Source of the DNA: Micromonospora tarensis
GTDB taxonomy: Bacteria; Actinomycetota; Actinomycetes; Mycobacteriales; Micromonosporaceae
Length of the DNA stretch: 34,190 bases
Direction: 5' to 3'
NCBI RefSeq assembly: GCF_016803395.1
Contig: NZ_JAEVHL010000045.1
Span: 1-34,190 of the forward strand
Part shown: positions 29,794 to 34,190 of the stretch, in pieces
Numbering within the stretch: position 1 is the first letter of the stretch
Layout of the letters: the number at the start of each line of letters is the position of its first letter
Notes under the pieces: generated by a model
Database searches by the model: none
Seen by the model: only the letters and a program-made list of their open reading frames with translations
What the model was told of the DNA's origin: nothing
Program-made: the position numbers and the translations under genes

Positions 29794-30526
29794 CCTGGGC
29801 GAGGGATTCGGCATCTGGCGGCTCGGCGACGACGAGGCGCTGCTGAGCCTCGTCACCTCCGCCAACGTCGCCTGCGGCTTCCACGGCGGCGACCCGTCCA
29901 CCATGCGGCGGGTCTGCGAGGGTGCCGCGCGCCGCGGGGTAGCGGTGGGCGCGCAGGTCGGCTACCGGGACCTGGCCGGCTTCGGCCGGCGGCACATCGA
30001 GTACGACTTCGCCGAGCTGCGCGACGAGGTGACCTACCAGCTGGGGGCGTTGGACGCGTTCTGCCGGCTGTTCGGCACCCGGGTCCGCTACCTCAAGCCG
30101 CACGGCGCGCTCTACCACGCGGCCAGCACCGACGAATCCCAGGCGGCGGCGGTGGTCGCCGCTGTCACCGGCTACGACCCCGAGCTGCCGGTGCTCTGCC
30201 TACCCGGCTCGACGCTCGCCCAACTCTGCGTCGGCGCGGGCCTGCCGGTCGTCGCCGAGGCCTTCGCCGACCGCGCCTACCTGCCCACCGGGGCGCTGGT
30301 GCCGCGCGGCACCCCCGGCGCGGTGATCAGCGACCCCGAGCAGGTCGCCGAGCGGGCGGCCCGGATGGCGACCGAACGCATCGTGGTGGCCATCGACGGC
30401 ACCGCCATCCCCTGCTCGGTCGACTCGATCTGCGTGCACGGCGACACCCCGGGCGCGGTCTCCGCCGCCGAACTCGTGCGCGCCACCCTGATCGACGCCG
30501 GCGTCCAGCTGGCCCCGTTCGCGTGA
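29777..30526 (+). CDS. pxpA: 5-oxoprolinase subunit PxpA (LamB/YcsF family)
   Basis: 249 aa from ATG 29777. MDLNADLGEGFGIWRLGDD, SANVACGFHGGDPSTMRRVC, AQVGYRDLAGFGRR, YLKPHGALYH and ISDPEQVAERAARMA cover the whole YcsF fold, with conserved Asp/His residues for catalysis. It is the last gene of pxpB-pxpC-pxpA, overlapping pxpC. The complex disposes of 5-oxoproline, a damage product of glutamine and glutamyl peptides. A strong palindromic terminator follows. Confidence 0.95.
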   Translation: MDLNADLGEGFGIWRLGDDEALLSLVTSANVACGFHGGDPSTMRRVCEGAARRGVAVGAQVGYRDLAGFGRRHIEYDFAELRDEVTYQLGALDAFCRLFGTRVRYLKPHGALYHAASTDESQAAAVVAAVTGYDPELPVLCLPGSTLAQLCVGAGLPVVAEAFADRAYLPTGALVPRGTPGAVISDPEQVAERAARMATERIVVAIDGTAIPCSVDSICVHGDTPGAVSAAELVRATLIDAGVQLAPFA

Positions 30527-30556
30527 CTGTGCGGTGCGGCGCGGGCCGGGCTGGAC

Positions 30557-30580
30557 CGGAGGGGCCCATGGGCCCCTCCG
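30557..30580. terminator. Perfect 24-nt palindrome between convergent pxpA and the thioredoxin-NHL gene
   Basis: Arms CGGAGGGGCCCA and TGGGCCCCTCCG are fully complementary, and flanking TGTGCGG/CCGCACA can extend the fold. It lies 30 nt after pxpA and 6 nt before the opposite stop. Confidence 0.75.
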
Positions 30581-30586
30581 CACACC

Positions 30587-32419
30587 TCAGGCGTCCAGGC
30601 CGCGGAGCACCAGCGGTAGCCGGGTCACCGCACCGTCGACCACCCGGACCGGTACCCCCCAGTCTTGCCGGGTCAGGTGGCACGCCGCGTGCTCGACGTC
30701 CGCGTCGCAGGTCGCCGCCTGGGCGGTCACCTGCAACACACCGGCGGTGACCTCGCCGTTGAGCACCAACCGGCGGGACAGCTCGGTGCCCGTGCCGGCA
30801 CCGTCCACAAGCAACTCCGGTGGCGACGCGGAGACCACCAACCGGGTCGACGGCCCGTACGTCTCGTCCAGCTTCTGCCCCGGCGCCGGGGTGAAGACGA
30901 TGTCCAGGGTGACCTCACCGGCCGCGACGTCGGTCGGCTTGCGCTCGGTGCGGTGCCGAGGCCCGTCGACAGTGCTGGCACCCGCCGCCGACAGCGCGCC
31001 CGGTGCGAGCCGGGTCAACCGGTGCGCGGCGGACTCCACCACCAGCACCTCACCGGACGGGGTGAGCACCAGGTCGCTCGGCTCCGCCAACCCGTCCGCG
31101 ACGGTGGAGACCTGGTTGCTCACCGGGTCGAAGCGGCGCACCGCGCCGTTGTACGTGTCCGCGATCAGCACCGAACCGTCCGGCAGCGCGCACACCCCCA
31201 ACGGGTGCTGGAGCAGCGCCGACTCCGCCGGACCATCCACGTGCCCGAAGTCGAACAGGCCCTGCCCGACGGCGGTGCCCAGCACCCCGTTCTCGACGTA
31301 CCGGACGGCGCTGGTCTCGCTGTCGGCCACCCAGAGTCGGGTGCCGTCGGCCGAGACGGACAACCCCGACGGCTGCGCCATCCACGCCTCGGCCAGTGGC
31401 CCGTCGCGCAGCGCCTCCACCGTCGTACCGGCGTACATGCCGGCGGTCCGCTTGATCGGGTCGAACCACCAAAGCTGGTGGATGCCCGCCATCGCGATGA
31501 TCAGCTTGTCGTCGTACCAGGCCAGGTCCCACGGGGAGGAGAGGTCCACGGCCAGCGCGTCGTGGGCGTGGTCGTCGACCGAGGCGCGCCACTGCCGGCC
31601 ACTGCCGGCCACCGTCACCACCTCACCGGACTCCAGCCGTACGCCGCGCAGCAGGTGGTTGACCGTGTCGGCCACCACCAGGTCGTAGCCGGCGATCTCG
31701 GCGACGTGCGTGGGCAGCAGGCACACCCCCTGCGGCTCGGAGAAGGTCGCCGCGCTGCCCGGCCCGTCGGCCCGGCCACGCTCGCCCGAGCCGATCCGGC
31801 GCACCGGCGTCTCGCCGTCCGGGGCGACCTCGACCAGCGAGTGTCGGGCCGAGTCCGAGACCAGCAGGTTCCCGTTCGGCAGCAGCGCCGCCTTACCCGG
31901 GAAGCGCAACGCGGTCTCCGGTGCCGGCGGGGGGACGTACGGGCCGTCGCCCCGGTGCAGGGTGCCCTTGGCCTCGTGGGTGGCGATCAGCTCGTCGATC
32001 AGCCGGGCCAGCCCCTCGGCGTGCCCCTCGCCGGCCATGGTGGCGACCACGTAGCCCTCAGGGTCGATCACCGACAGGGTCGGCCAGGCCCGAGCCGCGT
32101 ACTGCTGCCACATGTCCATCTCAGGATCGTCGAGGACGGGGTGGTGCACCCCGTACCGCTCGACGGCGGCGGCGAGGGCGTCGGCGTCCTTCTCGTGCTC
32201 GAACTTCGGCGAGTGCACACCGATCACCACGAGCACGTCGCCGTACTTCTCCTCCAGCGGGCGCAGCTCGTCGAGCACGTGCAGGCAGTTGATGCAGCAG
32301 AAGGTCCAGAAATCCGCCAACACGATCTTGCCGCGAAGGTCGGCGAGCTTGAGGTCGCGTCCACCGGTGTTCAGCCAGCCCCGACCGCGTAGCTCGGGGG
32401 CCCGTACTCGTGCGCTCAT
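30587..32419 (-). CDS. Thioredoxin-like domain fused to NHL repeats (NHLRC2-like)
   Basis: 610 aa from ATG 32419. Residues 10-150 are a TlpA/thioredoxin-like domain with LADFWTFCCINCLHVLDELR; the redox CxxC is Cys42-Ile-Asn-Cys45, preceded by an extra Cys41. About 165-490 form NHL beta-propeller repeats (GNLLVSDSARHSLVEV; YDLVVADTVNHLLRGV; TRLWVADSETSAVRYV; GSVLIADTYNGAVRRF; GEVLVVESAAHRLTRL). A beta-rich C-terminal domain ends the protein. This is the architecture of animal NHLRC2. No signal peptide is seen, so it is probably cytoplasmic. Function in bacteria is not established. It lies 88 nt after the LppU-like gene on the same strand. Confidence 0.9.
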   Translation of the reverse strand: MSARVRAPELRGRGWLNTGGRDLKLADLRGKIVLADFWTFCCINCLHVLDELRPLEEKYGDVLVVIGVHSPKFEHEKDADALAAAVERYGVHHPVLDDPEMDMWQQYAARAWPTLSVIDPEGYVVATMAGEGHAEGLARLIDELIATHEAKGTLHRGDGPYVPPPAPETALRFPGKAALLPNGNLLVSDSARHSLVEVAPDGETPVRRIGSGERGRADGPGSAATFSEPQGVCLLPTHVAEIAGYDLVVADTVNHLLRGVRLESGEVVTVAGSGRQWRASVDDHAHDALAVDLSSPWDLAWYDDKLIIAMAGIHQLWWFDPIKRTAGMYAGTTVEALRDGPLAEAWMAQPSGLSVSADGTRLWVADSETSAVRYVENGVLGTAVGQGLFDFGHVDGPAESALLQHPLGVCALPDGSVLIADTYNGAVRRFDPVSNQVSTVADGLAEPSDLVLTPSGEVLVVESAAHRLTRLAPGALSAAGASTVDGPRHRTERKPTDVAAGEVTLDIVFTPAPGQKLDETYGPSTRLVVSASPPELLVDGAGTGTELSRRLVLNGEVTAGVLQVTAQAATCDADVEHAACHLTRQDWGVPVRVVDGAVTRLPLVLRGLDA

Positions 32420-32507
32420 GCACCCATCGTGCCTGACCACCGGCCCGAGTCGGGCCAGAGGGGGCGGGTCGCCGCGATCCGGGTCGGGTCAACGTGGTCG
32501 GTGTCGG

Positions 32508-34190
32508 TTACTTCGTGGCCGGCTTGAGGCAGAGCACCCGGTTGGTGCCCTCGCCCGGCAGCACCACGTGGGGCTGCGTCGGATCGGTGCACTTATCCTT
32601 CGCGCTCACCTTCGAGACGATGGTGAACGCACCCGCCTCGCCGCAGTCCGCCGCCGAGGCGCCGCCCTGCCCGGACTGCTTCACGCAGGTGCCGACCGCC
32701 GGGTCGAAGGACGGCGTGTCGTTTCCGCCGACCTTGCCGAGCAGCAGCAGCAACCCGAGCGGCACCGCCAGGATGAGCACCGCGGCGATCAGCACCGCCG
32801 CCAGCACCCGACCGTTGCGGACCTTCGGCGCCGGTGGCTCCGCCTTCGGCTCCTCGGCATCCGGCTTGAACGCGTCGAACCGGCCCTGGTCCGACTGGCC
32901 GGCCTCCTGGCTGCCCCAGGACGGCGCGGGTTGCTGCGGCGGTGGGAACGACGGTGGGAAGCCGCCGCCCGGAACCGGCTCGGTTGCCGGCCCGGCACCG
33001 AAGCCCGGCCCGTTGGAGCCCGGCCCGCCGAAGTTCGGCCCACCGAAGGCCGCCGTGCCGTTCACAGTGGCGGCACCGGCGGCCGGCGCGCCCTGGCCGC
33101 CGAACGGCTCGCCCGGCGACTCGGCACCGGCGTGCGGCCGAACGCCGTTCACCGGCCGGTTGTTGCCCGGCGCGTCGACGAAGGACGGCACACCGGGCGG
33201 GAACGCCGGCGGCTCGTTGAACGCGTTCGGTGCGGGCGGCCGCTCGTCGAAGCGGGAGTCGCCTGCGGAGTCGCCGCCACCCCAACCGGGGCCGACCTGC
33301 CGCTGGGCGTCGTTCTGCCAGTCGGGGGCGGCCTGACGTGGCGGGTCGTTCGGCCAATCGGGGGCACCCTGGCGGTCGGCACCGGGGTCGCCCTGGAACA
33401 CCTGCGGCTCCGGCTCGGCCTCCGGCTCCGGGCGAGCCGGGCGGCCGTACACCCGAGGTTGTGGGGTGGCCGTGCCGGTCGGTCGGATGGCCTGGTCGGT
33501 CGGGGGCATCACCCGGCTGGCCAGCGGCACCGAAGCGCTCGCCGTGGCCTTCGCCGCACCGGCTGCCGAGTCGGCCTCCGACGTCGGTACGACCGCGCGG
33601 CCCGCTCCGGACTCCGGAGAGGTACGCGGCGCGGGCACCACAGCACCGCTGGCGGGAGCGTCCTCGGCGCGGCCCCAACCGGCCGGCTCCGGCTCGTACG
33701 GCGCGGCGGCGTCCGGGGTCTCCCGTTCGGCGTAGGCCGGCTGCTCGGGGATCGGCGCGAACTGGGCCGGCGGTGCGTAGTCGGCCGGCGGAGCGGCGGC
33801 CAGGCTGGCACCCGGCACGCGTTGTTCCTGCGGAGGCAGTGGCACGGCGTTCGCCGGGGAGATGCCCGGAGCGGGCCCCGGCTGGTAGGCCGGTGCCTCG
33901 TCGTTGCGGTCCGCCTCCCGCCCCGCGCGGGACTGGGCGGCCTCCGCCTCGGCGCGACCCCACACCTCACCGGGTGCCCACGGCTCGGCTGCGGGCACGC
34001 CGGGGGTGCTGGGCACGGCGTTGTCGGGGCTGGCGGCCCAGTTGGGCGCCCCGTCGTTGCCGGGCACGCTGGCGCTGGCGCGGGCGGGGAGGCCTCGTCG
34101 TTGCGGTCCGCCTCCCGCCCCGCGCGGGACTGGGCGGCCTCCGCCTCGGCGCGACCCCACACCTCACCGGGTGCCCACGGCTCGGCTGCG
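32508..34190 (-). CDS. Proline-rich single-span membrane protein with LppU/SCO3897-like C-terminal domain, 5' end off window
   Basis: The frame runs from the right edge to TAA 32508-32510. About 420 residues are Pro/Ala/Gly/Asn-rich and disordered, with repeats such as APDWPNDPPRQAAPDWQND and FGGPNFGGPGSNGPGFGAGP. One membrane helix follows (VLAAVLIAAVLILAVPLGLL), then a 75-residue outer domain with four Cys (VGTCVKQSG, AADCGEAGAFTIV, KDKCTDPTQ, RVLCLKPA), the LppU/SCO3897 pattern. Function unknown. A 99-bp direct repeat near the edge is offset by 197 bp, which changes frame; upstream of about 34070 the frame of the second copy (GEVWGRAEAEAAQSRAGREA) is the coding one. So a base may be missing, or the end is misassembled. 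Confidence 0.7.
33895..33993. repeat. 99-bp direct repeat, copy 1
   Basis: Identical base for base to 34092-34190. It encodes, on the minus strand, AAEPWAPGEVWGRAEAEAAQ and onward to NDEA of the proline-rich protein. The distance between copies is 197 bp. Confidence 0.95.
34092..34190. repeat. 99-bp direct repeat, copy 2 (reaches the window edge)
   Basis: Identical to 33895-33993 and cut by the end of the window, so its true length is unknown. It may be a tandem duplication of a 197/198-bp unit or an assembly artefact. Confidence 0.95.

Noticed and set aside
1..34190. CRISPR arrays, insertion sequences, prophage or antiphage genes
   Set aside because: No regularly spaced repeats, transposase, integrase, phage or nuclease-like frames were seen.

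Overview
The window is very GC-rich, uses many GTG starts, and carries gene neighbourhoods typical of Actinobacteria, most likely Micromonosporaceae (Micromonospora or a close relative). Pointers are crgA beside a DUF881 gene and a class E sortase-like gene, an EtfD-type Fe-S oxidoreductase, FadE5, a bifunctional-type Dcd, two DUF6458 proteins, F420/LLM-type oxidoreductases and an actinobacterial c-di-AMP riboswitch. The family assignment is inference from gene content.

Layout. 1-1460: cell-division/envelope genes (class E sortase-like start, DUF881, crgA). 1460-6290: etfD, then two overlapping CNNM/HlyC-type membrane genes. 6290-10980: a peptidoglycan-hydrolase cluster in which two paralogous NlpC/P60 endopeptidases flank an opposite-strand lytic transglycosylase-like/amidase protein; the second NlpC/P60 gene follows a ydaO-yuaA (c-di-AMP) riboswitch. 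10980-12560: dcd, a PPOX-fold flavoprotein, and tRNA-Gly(CCC) with a 75-nt structured element before it and a good terminator after it. 12560-14310: a decayed stretch with a VOC-protein remnant, an F420-type nitroreductase, a 5'-truncated NAD(P)H-binding gene and the 3' end of an AfsR/SARP-like regulator, the last two joined at a sharp breakpoint. 14290-21750: accessory genes (DrrAB-like ABC exporter, VOC protein, two DHFR-like reductases, GNAT, LLM oxidoreductase, ASCH, questin oxidase-like, phosphoribosyltransferase). 21830-25865: an RlpA-like protein, a SpoIIE/PP2C phosphatase and fadE5. 26078-28089: two DUF6458 paralogues around a SixA-like phosphatase, then trhA. 28197-30526: the 5-oxoprolinase operon pxpB-pxpC-pxpA. 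30587-34190: a thioredoxin-NHL fusion and a proline-rich membrane protein with an LppU-like C-terminus that runs off the window.

Links between genes. EtfD and FadE5 belong to one electron path (acyl-CoA dehydrogenase to EtfBA to EtfD to the quinone pool). Their promoters, 22 kb apart, share a near-identical 16-bp palindrome-like site, which suggests one fatty-acid-responsive regulator. The three hydrolases at 6.4-10.9 kb should act together on the septal or growing wall, with only one of them wired to c-di-AMP.

Two sequence-wide patterns stand out. Many promoters look leaderless: a TANNNT-like box lies 6-7 nt before the ATG for dcd, the PPOX gene, GNAT, LLM, ASCH, questin oxidase and a 9-codon ORF ahead of etfD. 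Four genes (second NlpC/P60, RlpA-like, pxpC, LppU-like) show the same kind of reading-frame offset, as if one base were missing each time. That suggests either sequence errors or real lesions, and it should be settled before these genes are interpreted.
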